From contig RSEF01000001.1 in NCBI GenBank assembly GCA_003993805.1, positions 74,606,340 to 74,670,339 on the forward strand: a DNA stretch of 64,000 nucleotides. The letters run 5' to 3'. Positions 41,315 to 51,071 of this stretch are shown one piece after another. This stretch comes from Himantopus leucocephalus (Eukaryota > Chordata > Aves > Charadriiformes > Recurvirostridae). How positions within the stretch are numbered: the first letter of the stretch is position 1; every line of letters starts with the position of its first letter. Under the pieces are notes generated by a model. The model saw only the letters and a program-made list of their open reading frames with translations, did not search any database and was not told the DNA's origin. A program made the position numbers and the translations under genes.

Positions 41315-41940
41315 CCTGTCTACATCCTCCCTGCTGAGTGGTGCAGGGGGATGGAGAATGGGGGGTTGAGGTCAGTTTATAAGAGTTTGCCTCTGGTGCT
41401 CCTTCCTCCTCACACTTTTCCCCTGCTCCATCATGGGGTCCCTCCTACAGAAGAAAGTCCTTCAAGAACTGCTCCATCATGGGGTCCCTCCTACAGAAGA
41501 AAGTCCTTCAAGAACTGCTCCATCATGGTCTTCATCACAGGCTGCAGGGGAATCTGTGCTTATGCACCTGAAGCGCCTCCTCCACCTCCTTCTTCACTGA
41601 CCTTGGTGTTTGGAGGGCTGTTTCTCAGTTTTTTCCCCTTCCTCCTCTCTCTTGGGCACAATTTAACCTTTCTTAAATATGTTTTCCCCTAGTGTTTCTC
41701 ACACCTTTCCCTTCTCTCCCTCTGCTTTTTCTTAAATACTCTTTCCCCAAGGTGCCACCATCTTGGCTGATGGGCTCACTTAGCTGTGTCCTGTGGAGGG
41801 TCCACTGAAGCCAGCTGGGGCCGACTAGAACCAGCTGTGTCTTGCACAGGGCTGCCTCAGCCTCTCCTCACAGAGACCATCCCTGTAGCCCTCCCTCTAC
41901 TAACACTGGGCACCTGCACCCAGCGCAGCTATTGAGCAGA
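41315..41940 (-). repeat. LTR-like avian repeat inserted in the Maverick polymerase
   Basis: A compositionally distinct block (CTCCATCATGGGGTCCCTCC, CACAGGCTGCAGGGGAATCT, TTCTTCACTGACCTTGGTGT) matches, from memory, a common bird interspersed repeat. Its right end (CACAGAGACCATCCCTGTAG through GGGCACCTGCACCCAG) is the reverse complement of the repeat start at 8,771. It separates polymerase pieces that belong next to each other (42,066 side and 41,290 side), so it inserted after the Maverick. I take it to be a retroviral-type LTR, and the boundaries are approximate. A 127-codon plus-strand frame across it is a by-product. Confidence 0.6.
41423..41530. repeat. 46-bp tandem repeat, about 2.3 copies
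   Basis: Units begin CTGCTCCATCATGG at 41,423, 41,469 and 41,515. The first two units are identical over 46 bp. The third is partial (about 16 bp). It lies inside the LTR-like repeat. Confidence 0.9.
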
Positions 41941-42382
41941 GAAGATCAAACATCTCTTTATCCTCCTTAGTGATAGCCATCTGGAGGGGCAGGAGTGCTA
42001 GAGTGTTTACAGAACATAAAATGGTACACGACCATGCAAGCAAAGACCAGCATAGGAAACTAAAAGGGATCTATAGATAAATCTAGCTGCATGTTTTTGT
42101 CACGTTCTTTACCATAGAATATATTACAAATCACCACCACAACCTCATTTCTGTATAAACTACAGGTCTCCCTGCGAGTTTACATTTCCTGTTGACAGTA
42201 GTAGCTAGGTTCTCTTAGCAAGTCAAAAACCTTCTTATTAGCAGTGGGCCATACAAAAAAATCACTTTTGCTCCCCAAGCATAATGCTGTCCACTCCATA
42301 ACATTCTGGTCCTGGATGAGTGCCTGCATAGTTTTGATTTTCAGCAGTACTGAAGAAATTAGGGAAATAATCTTTTCAGCCC

Positions 42383-42406
42383 NAAAAAAAAAAAAAAAAA
42401 AAAAAA
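42383..42406. repeat. Poly-A tract preceded by a single N
   Basis: N at 42,383 is followed by about 23 A. It lies within the decayed polymerase. The N probably reflects uncertain homopolymer length. Confidence 0.85.
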
Positions 42407-44398
42407 AGAAAAAGCTGCCTAGTTTCACAGGTTAAAAATTTAGAGCCTATGAAACTTATACTCAGGGTAGAGACTTCTACACATATGAATTCATCATCTT
42501 GCATCCTTTGTTACATATCCATTTTTCCTTTCAAAAGCTGGCTAACTAAAAAATGGTCAGCATAGCCTTTGGTGTTACATGCTTATGAAACTGTAACCCC
42601 AAAACTTTGCATCCATAAACAGCCAAATAAAGTCCACAAGACATGTTTCCCCTTCAAACTCTCATCCTCCTTCAGTTTTCACTTTTGTCCCTTCTTTTTC
42701 ATCCCATCATGGTTCTGCTGCTAAGTCCAGAGCAAAAATGTAATTCAGAACATATGCCTCAGTTTGTGCATTTATTCCAGGTCATATTAAATATGGCCTT
42801 CCTCTGTTTCTGGATTTTTGATGATGGGCATGAACCACTTGGGCTGGTTTTTATTTAAGATCTGTTCATAGTACATACCACTTTTCCAGCCTTTATATTC
42901 ATGAAACTTTTCCATGTAGGCTTTGCAGGTCTCACATAAGATCTTAGACAATCTATTTGGTTTTTTAAATTGCCAGGACCTTCTCCCACTGTAAACATCC
43001 CGCAGACCTGCACGACAGACTGTAGTCTGCACAGTCTGGCAACAGGCAGGCACAGCAGTAGTATTTACGTTTCTGAAAGTAGTCATACAATGTCTGACAA
43101 AGCTCAGAATTTTTTTTTCCCCAAATAGCCTTAACAATATAATGAAGTTCAACAAGGAAAACACTGTCACTTGGCTAAAACATCCCCCAGGCTTTTTTTA
43201 AGCTCAGTCAGGATGACAACATATATATTGATGTAAAGCAAACTTCAGACAATGGAATCTGATTGTGCACTGACCACCCTAGTTTGTCATGCAGCTCTTT
43301 TGCACTGTTTGATAGTTCTACATGTCAGGTCTCTCAGCACTGTAAGACTTCCAGCAAAGCAGAGTTTATTGACCCTGTTATTTAGATCAGTTATATATCC
43401 CTACTTCTAAAATTTTAGAATGGTGAATGGATCTAGGGTTCTCTGTATCCAACCTCCAGCTGCTTTTACAGGCAGCCAGGTGGAAAATTTGATGGAAACA
43501 AATCTCCCTTTTACTTTGTAGATTACTGACCTAGTCTAAAAATTTCTCTGTATTCACACTAATAAAATTCATGTGGAGAGAATATAGAGTCATGCATGCT
43601 GATGGCTTCAAGACAGAGCTCAAAATAATCACCAGGTTCAAAAAAAATGGCGTAAATCTTAAAATCAGAATCGTTCTGGTCTATTTACAAACATTTCAGA
43701 AGCTTCATGAAAAAATACCTAGTCCAAATTAACAAATCTGCATGCTTCTACATAATGCCTACTCTTGAACCTCTAGTTTGGCCAGTCCCACTGCTGCACA
43801 TTCTCTAAGCCACACATTGCATTGCCTCCATCTCCACCTCCTCTGCAGCATTTGATGGTGAGAGTAAAGTTGGGTATTTGAGAAGTCTTGGATATAGCAA
43901 AAGTCTGCACCACATAATGGCATTACAAACAGTAAGTTCGCTCACAGCTGTGGTCAAAGGGCATCTCTGCTACCATCCACCATCTCCACATGGCACTTAT
44001 CTCAGTCTTCTGTTCCCAAATCCTGGCCCATCCATAATTTCTTCTGAAGAATAAAATAGTTTTCAGGATACAAGCTCACATGATGTTGGCTTTTTGGTCT
44101 GGCTTTCCATGATAGTAGACAATGATGCCTGTATCTTCCAGCACAGCACAAAGCCCAGAGATTTCCCCAGTAATGCTGTATGGTCACCCTGGAGGTTCGG
44201 GGCTGACAGATAGGGGCCTCTTGATCAGACTCCCACAACTGGTCTCCTCTTTGCATAGTTGTTTCACGGTTGGCCTCACAGGAGTGATCCCTTGCCTCAC
44301 AGACATATTCAGCTTTTTTCATGTCCCTCCACCCTCTTAAGGACATGCTGCCCCTCTTAAGCTTAGCTACAAGTCCAGGTAGATGACATCAGTTTCTC

Positions 44399-44548
44399 TT
44401 TCCTTATTGACCAACAATAATAATTATCAATAACAACAATAATTATATTAACAACAACAACATAATATAATATATAATATAACTATATAGGCATAATTAT
44501 ATATCATAATATTTATAATATATATAATAATAACAATAATAATCAATA
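44399..44548. repeat. AT-only simple repeat (AAT/ACA/TATA mix)
   Basis: About 150 bp consists almost only of A and T with scattered C, including AACAACAACA and TAATATATAATATAAC. It lies just inside the right inverted repeat. Confidence 0.85.
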
Positions 44549-44554
44549 TCATAT

Positions 44555-44722
44555 GACTTCAGTTACCATCCAATCATTGGGCATTTAGGGATCACATCAG
44601 ACAAAAGGAGGCAGGAATGCCTGTCATCTGATGGCAAAAAGGGAGGGACTTCCAGGCCCAGCAGCTCAGGTGACTGTAAAGGGGAGATGGGGTTTCCTCT
44701 GGGCATGGCAAATGCGCTGCAT
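44555..44722 (-). repeat. Right arm of long inverted repeat (Maverick terminal repeat candidate)
   Basis: This is the reverse complement of the left arm. CAGTTACCATCCAATCATTG then GGCATTTAGGGATCAC (44,560-44,595) pairs with 37,815-37,850. GGAGGCAGGAATGCCTGTCAT (44,607-44,627) pairs with 37,744-37,770. GTGACTG (44,670-44,676) and GCTGCAT (44,716-44,722) extend the match outward. It may continue further out but becomes too weak to read by eye. Confidence 0.7.
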
Positions 44723-47673
44723 AGATCTTACTGTTTATCTTGCATTATAGTTTCCCTCCAACAGCTGCTTTTGGATAAACAGGTTTTAAAATGTATTATG
44801 TTGCCCCTACAACTGGTCTACAACCGTATATGCCTCCATTATACATTGTGATTTCTTGTATCAAGTTGTGTAACATTTCACAGTAATATTTTACAGAACT
44901 AACAATGAATGGAAATGGACAGTTTCAGAAGTTCTTTTTTAATGAAAAGGACATTAAAATGTTCACTTTCAAGAACTGTTTGATCATCATTTTCTGCATC
45001 AAACATTTCTGCTGGTTTCTCACAATTCTCTTCCTATCATTTGCCCTAGTTAGCAGATTCATTTTCTAACCATTAGTTTGTCCTGCTGTGATTGAAATAT
45101 AACTCTATATTCTAATAATCTGTCTAACAGTGCTGATTTATGAAAGAAAACTTAATAAAGACATATAAAATAAGGGGGTTTATGTGTTTAAATGTAATTC
45201 CTAAGGTAATCAGTCATTGCATATATTATGAAATCACATGCAAAATCTATCAGACTAAAGACTTTTTTATAGCTTCTGTAACTATTTCAGGCTGTGACGA
45301 AAGTTTTGCAAACAGTGTAATGAAATAGGCCAACGAACAAGCTTTCAGTTCCCTAAGCTGTATAGATAATGGCAAGATTTAATGAATGACTGCATCTGAA
45401 AATGTTAACTTTTTTAGGTTTTTACTTTTAAGCATAACCAACCCCCTACAGTGTAATCTGGAAGCTTGTGTAAGATGTACAGACCCTTTTTACAATTCAT
45501 GATCAGTTACATGCCTCTGAATTCAAACTGGAACAATGACTGAGTGACAAACCACCTATAGGTAGCCAATAGGTGCTACACAGAGGCACGTTCTTACCTT
45601 CCTGTGCTTTAATTGAAGAATCTGAAAGGCATTTTCCAGTCAGCATAGTTATGCAACTAGTTCTTCCCCTTGTGAACTGAATTAAAAGGTGCCATTTTTG
45701 GCTCCCAGACAGCTCCAACTCTGTCTGTGCTTTCACGTCCCTGTAGACAGTCCTCCCTGTCGTCCAGCTCAGCAACGATTTTGTCTGGTAATTCTTTTCC
45801 TTTTCACCAAAAATAAATTATTTCTTGTTCTATGCATTTGAGACAGTTTGAGAATGAATCAAACTGAGGATTCAGCTTCACATTAATCTATAATTAAAAA
45901 ATAAAAATGAAACAAGTACTCTCATCAACCCTGTTAATATTTCCACTCAGCAATGTCCTGTTAGTCAGATTCTTTCTATTGTCACTGTGCGCCAGGATCA
46001 AACTTTGCAATTTTGTATTTGATTTCTGAATTCTGACCCAATTGTTTCATAGTAAATAGACCAGGAGTAGAATTTAGCACAGAGTTTAGAACAGGATAAA
46101 TAAATACTTAATTGTTCAGAAACCTGGAAGAAAATGCAAGGTCCGGAGATCAGACTGAATACTATGTGGAATAGCTTTTTATGTCATACAGACAGTGACC
46201 AATCCTGAAATAGTAAGGGAAAAGTTTTGGTTGTCCAAGAGACAATCCAATGATGCCAGATGAAATCTGATGACACTTCCTAGTGCCAAGTGCCTGTCAT
46301 GTATAGTGGAATGACCAGAAACCGAATTTCTCTCTTTTAACTCAGTTCAAGCAATGAGTTGCTAACTGCACACTCTGCATCCTGTGTTGTAAGAGACTGC
46401 CTGTGGATGAAAATATGCTGCAAATGTGTGGAAAAAGATACGGATAGCAATCTTTGGATGCTGGTTAGGTAGTGTTCTGATGAGTTGGAGAGATGAGAGG
46501 AAATGTTGTAGACAACATTATCACTATGACACAAATGCCATGTATTATAGTTCAAAACTAGCACCTGTGTGTGCAGTAACACCTCACATTATTTGCATTC
46601 TGAGAGAATATACTGCCATTTTGAAATATTTGCTATTGCTGATCTGCCTACACAGAAAGGTAAAAACAGCAAGATGCAGTAGTTAACTGCAGATGCTAGG
46701 AACTGATAATCCTTTAAAACAGATCATCATACTTGGTCTAGAAAATAGATTTACGTCTCAAGGAAGTAAAGCAAAGGTAACTAACAAGTAAAAATGCAGA
46801 AGCTGGTGGTATCACCTGTCTATAATTAGGCACCTTCTGAAGCCATTTGATCTGCATTATCTTATCCTGCCTGTCTTAACTGCCACTGCCAGAGGAGATG
46901 TTCTCACATATGTTTTGTGTTATAACTGCCAGCCCCATACGGATAGTCCAAGTATTTGCCTAAATTCTCACTAGGTAACTATGTTTAGACAACTAAATTT
47001 GATTCACTATCCCTTAGGAAATAAAGAAAATAGCTTTAAGGTGTTAAATGTTTTTATATCTCCTGAACAACTTCAGAAAGTCAGTGAATGATCACAGCTG
47101 ACATAGTACATAAATAAGGGGTTATTTTTAATAAATACAAAGTCAAGTAGATTTTATACAGAAAGACTTCCTGGCAGATGGGTTACAGGAAAAATCTATA
47201 GCAATTCAGCTGGAGAAAGAGAGTAAGAAACCTTTCTGATTAAATCTTAATGCAAATTGATTAAATTTTAATGGCAGTAGATTAAGTTTGTTTTCTTTTT
47301 TGTTACTTCGCGTATGTCTAACAACTGTTATAACTGTGTCTGTCTACTCTTGATTTTGTTCATTTTACCTTAACTAGACATGAATGACTACAAAGTAACT
47401 GGAAAACAGGAACTCATTTCTAATATAGTTGTAGTTCTTACATAAAATGGACCCTAACAACATAAAATTAATGTCCTGGTTTGTGGTAAAGCAGAACTGA
47501 TTTTCTTTTCAGTAATTTTGCTTTCCAGCTAAGCTTCTTCTAACTAACTGAACTCTCTGAAAATAACAGCATATTTTTCAGACACTTTCAGCTTCTAGCA
47601 GTGGTAAGACCTGATTATTTATAATTTCTACCAAGGAATGGTATGCAAAGAGGCTCTTGCTTATACTTATTGC
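44723..47673. other. AT-rich gene-free DNA
   Basis: No gene or repeat was recognised. Frames up to 90 codons (minus strand, 45,503-45,775) lack recognisable features. Confidence 0.55.
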
Positions 47674-48673
47674 NNNNNNNNNNNNNNNNNNNNNNNNNNN
47701 NNNNNNNNNNNNNNNNNNNNNNNNNNNNNNNNNNNNNNNNNNNNNNNNNNNNNNNNNNNNNNNNNNNNNNNNNNNNNNNNNNNNNNNNNNNNNNNNNNNN
47801 NNNNNNNNNNNNNNNNNNNNNNNNNNNNNNNNNNNNNNNNNNNNNNNNNNNNNNNNNNNNNNNNNNNNNNNNNNNNNNNNNNNNNNNNNNNNNNNNNNNN
47901 NNNNNNNNNNNNNNNNNNNNNNNNNNNNNNNNNNNNNNNNNNNNNNNNNNNNNNNNNNNNNNNNNNNNNNNNNNNNNNNNNNNNNNNNNNNNNNNNNNNN
48001 NNNNNNNNNNNNNNNNNNNNNNNNNNNNNNNNNNNNNNNNNNNNNNNNNNNNNNNNNNNNNNNNNNNNNNNNNNNNNNNNNNNNNNNNNNNNNNNNNNNN
48101 NNNNNNNNNNNNNNNNNNNNNNNNNNNNNNNNNNNNNNNNNNNNNNNNNNNNNNNNNNNNNNNNNNNNNNNNNNNNNNNNNNNNNNNNNNNNNNNNNNNN
48201 NNNNNNNNNNNNNNNNNNNNNNNNNNNNNNNNNNNNNNNNNNNNNNNNNNNNNNNNNNNNNNNNNNNNNNNNNNNNNNNNNNNNNNNNNNNNNNNNNNNN
48301 NNNNNNNNNNNNNNNNNNNNNNNNNNNNNNNNNNNNNNNNNNNNNNNNNNNNNNNNNNNNNNNNNNNNNNNNNNNNNNNNNNNNNNNNNNNNNNNNNNNN
48401 NNNNNNNNNNNNNNNNNNNNNNNNNNNNNNNNNNNNNNNNNNNNNNNNNNNNNNNNNNNNNNNNNNNNNNNNNNNNNNNNNNNNNNNNNNNNNNNNNNNN
48501 NNNNNNNNNNNNNNNNNNNNNNNNNNNNNNNNNNNNNNNNNNNNNNNNNNNNNNNNNNNNNNNNNNNNNNNNNNNNNNNNNNNNNNNNNNNNNNNNNNNN
48601 NNNNNNNNNNNNNNNNNNNNNNNNNNNNNNNNNNNNNNNNNNNNNNNNNNNNNNNNNNNNNNNNNNNNNNNNN
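47674..48673. other. Assembly gap, exactly 1,000 N
   Basis: A round-number run of N is probably a fixed-size placeholder. The right edge falls inside a CR1 copy, so repeat collapse probably caused the break. Long frames crossing it are meaningless. Confidence 0.97.
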
Positions 48674-49203
48674 GGTGTCATCTGCAAACTTACTGAGGGT
48701 ACACTCAATCCCCTTGCCCAGATCATTGACAAAGATATTAAACAGAACTGACCCCAATACTGATCCCTAGGGAACACCGCTTGTGACGGGCCTCCAACTG
48801 GATTTGACTCCATTCACCACCACTCTTTGGGCCTGGCCACCCAGCCAATTTTTAACCTGGCAAACAGTATGCTCACCCAAGCCATCAGCAGCCAGTTTCT
48901 CCAGGAGAATGCTGTGGGGCTTTACTAAAGTCCAGGTAGACAACATCCACAGCCTTTCCCTCATCCACTAAGCAGGTCATCTTATCACAGAAGGAGATCA
49001 GGTTTGTCAAGCAGGACCTGCCTGTCGTAAACCCATGCTGACTGGGCCTAATCACCTGGTTGGCCTGTATGTGCCGTGTGATGGCACTCAAGTTATCTGC
49101 TCCATAGCCTTCCCTGGCACCAAGGTCAGAGTGACAGGCCTGTAGTTCCCCAGATCTTCCTTCCGGGGAACATATCCTATCTTCCATGAGACCAAAATGA
49201 AGC
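48674..49203 (-). mobile_element. CR1 LINE fragment (reverse transcriptase region), cut by the gap
   Basis: The minus strand encodes the central CR1 ORF2 reverse transcriptase. QHGFTTGRSCLTNLISF and AVDVVYLDFSKA, the first palm motif with its aspartate, lie at about 48,930-49,050. LLEKLAADGLGEHTVCQVKNWL (48,850-48,910) follows in another frame, then [15 protein letters not shown] and FADDT, the second catalytic motif, near 48,674-48,757. Frameshifts separate the pieces. The element's 3' part lies in the gap and its 5' end is truncated near 49,203. Confidence 0.9.
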
Positions 49204-50742
49204 ACTGTTTCTTTTTCCCTCTTCTACTGTGACCCTAAATTTAGTCACAAGTAAATAATCTCTTAACCTTACAGGATGGTGGTCACCACGAGGAACACTG
49301 TCCAACTGTGACATGAACGTATTGACCATTTTTCCTTTGCAAACTCTCCTGTAGGTGTCAAAAACCTTCAGTCCTTTCTGCCAATATAGGAACCCTTACC
49401 TAAGATTGCAAAGAAAGAGACTATAAACTGCAAGTGTTGAAAAAAATTTGCATACCTTTACACTTGTGAAACAAAACTCTCTTGTTCACTGTTCACTAAA
49501 GAACAAAAAACTTCAAAAGAGCAACCTATCTGCAAGCCAAATAAAAACCCCCAAAAAATTAACGTCAGCCAAAGTAAAAACTTCATATAGATATCTAGAG
49601 ATTGGCATATCAGGTTTGCAAGTACAGAGACATACAATCAACCTGCTTTAATATTAGTTGAAAACGCTATCTAGCAATTATGAAAAAGCTTGAAAGGACT
49701 ATCAGAAGCATATAAAAACTAGATGAGAATTACACAATATTGTATTTAGAAAAATTTTGAAAAAAAGGACAGTTACGAACATTTTCTGTGTGAAAATGAT
49801 GATAGGTAACAGTACATCCTGCCTGAAGTGCCAGCTAAGAAAAATGTCTACTAAGATCATAAGTAACTGTCCAAAAACACTCAGAGACAGACACCATGAA
49901 CTGTGAAAAAAGTTTATAATCTGACATTAAACATTTAAATGTACTACAGTGCAACTTGTGACAACTAAAATGAATCTGTTTCATTACAATAGCCTAGTTG
50001 TAGCCAGCGAAAAGCAACGTAGAAATCAAGCCTCTTTCAAAACAGCAAAGCAGCTACCACTCCAAGTAGTATAGCGATATCCAGAACCATACATCAATGA
50101 AAATGATTATTCAAAGCAGCATGAAAGCTGGTAACTCCTGCACTAGAACCTAGCATGCTGAAAGAATACTAATATGCAACCTCCACAACTTCAGGCAGAT
50201 TTACTTCTAAGGCAGTTATGAAGTGAGAGAGGGCAGGAATAGGTACGCTAGTCTTATCAAAAGATTTGGTAGTTTTCAATAAAAATGTTTTATTCAGGCA
50301 TAGTAGAAATGTAAGAAATTCTGGAGGGATCAGATTAATGTCAACTTCAGGATAGAGAATCCAATAAAATGAGATGTGTTTACCAACACAGTCACACTCA
50401 GCCCCTATATTTAGTATTTTATGTGAACCAATGGTTCAGAAAGCAGATATTCCTGGCTACAGCTGACAGAAAACAGAAGATTCATGAACACAAAGCTTTG
50501 TTAACCTCTTGAGTATCTCTCTGTCATACAAATACATGATGCTTTTCATATCCCCCCCTACTCCAGGACAAACACTAATCCCACAGTAACTACTTCTAGG
50601 TAAAGTTAGGCAAACCAAGTACAGAAAAGCATACTGCAGAAGTCCAGGAAAATCCCTGCTTACATCTGTTAAAACAAAAAGAATTTTGGAATAACTTCCG
50701 CAGCTCAGCAAGTAACATTTCCTCTGAATTTCTTTTCTGCAG
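49204..50742. other. AT-rich gene-free DNA
   Basis: Nothing recognised. Confidence 0.5.
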
Positions 50743-51071
50743 TTTCTGTTCAGGACCGACACCAGCTGACAGACAGCAGCATTTACGGAGTCAACTCCTA
50801 CATAATGTCACTGCCAGATTGTCAGACATGGGGCAGTTTGATTATGAACTCATCAGGCAAGCACATCTTACAGCACAGTGACTCCTCTAGTGCCTCCCAT
50901 CAGTACAATGGCAGCCATATACCCAGCTTCCAGAAGACTGAACTTTCTTGTAGCACCGACTCCTGTCTGCGCAAGGAAAGCTTTGAATGTCAGTTTTATA
51001 ATAGCAATAGAAAAGTCAGCCTTTACAAGAGCCGTCTTAATCTGATAAAGCACTGTAGCAGACACACTTAG
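50743..51071 (+). CDS. Candidate terminal exon, unknown protein
   Basis: A good splice-acceptor context (TTTCTTTTCTGCAG, ending at 50,742) is followed by an open frame of about 109 codons to a TAG at 51,069-51,071. The frame is rich in Ser, His and Cys (for example HILQHSDSSSASHQYNGSH) and more GC-rich than its flanks, as expected of a real exon for a disordered protein tail. No domain or family was recognised, and no partner exon could be identified. An AATAAA hexamer lies at about 51,253. It could equally be chance, since the opposite strand is also open for 65 codons over the same bases. Confidence 0.28.

Larger units (their letters stand above)
39657..44346 (-). pseudogene. Maverick protein-primed family-B DNA polymerase, decayed
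   Basis: Pieces of one polymerase appear in the expected order on the minus strand, in several frames. There is a cysteine-rich N-terminal part (CCACLLPDC, about 43,040-43,065; LCETCKAYMEKFHE, about 42,900-42,940). An exonuclease-I-like YDLE lies at 42,775-42,786. VFDLLREPSYYCQQEM (42,183-42,231) fits the late exonuclease YC..D box with the D lost. CNIFYGKERDKN follows (about 42,095-42,130). After the insertion come DAFFSGKTK (41,086-41,112), AYFGTL (40,921-40,938), GKLFFLYCTCAETLQ (about 40,820-40,866), YKVCEIYEATHFE (about 40,699-40,737), ASSYPAWYTAADKKVQYI, NIFIACLTIACAH (about 40,235-40,275), the decayed motif C YLYHDVIF (about 40,175-40,200), and GDMTGE (about 40,006-40,025). The part above 43,200 is less certain. 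It is non-functional. Confidence 0.8.
37680..44700. mobile_element. Fossil Maverick/Polinton-like element (about 7 kb)
   Basis: Long imperfect inverted repeats enclose two decayed genes of the Maverick/Polinton (adintovirus-like) group: a capsid-type gene on the plus strand and a family-B DNA polymerase on the minus strand, arranged tail to tail. Both have many stops and frameshifts. Intact elements are usually about 15-20 kb and also encode a retroviral-type integrase, a cysteine protease and a packaging ATPase. I saw none of these, so the copy is probably internally deleted. A younger LTR-like repeat sits inside the polymerase. Element type is inferred from the polymerase and capsid motifs together with the inverted repeats. 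Confidence 0.75.

Noticed and set aside
41309..41692. 127-codon plus-strand frame in the LTR-like repeat
   Set aside because: It arises from the 46-bp tandem units and the repeat's composition.
47578..48813. Frames of 350-411 codons across the N gap
   Set aside because: They consist almost entirely of undetermined residues. Only the ends are real, and on the minus strand these belong to CR1.
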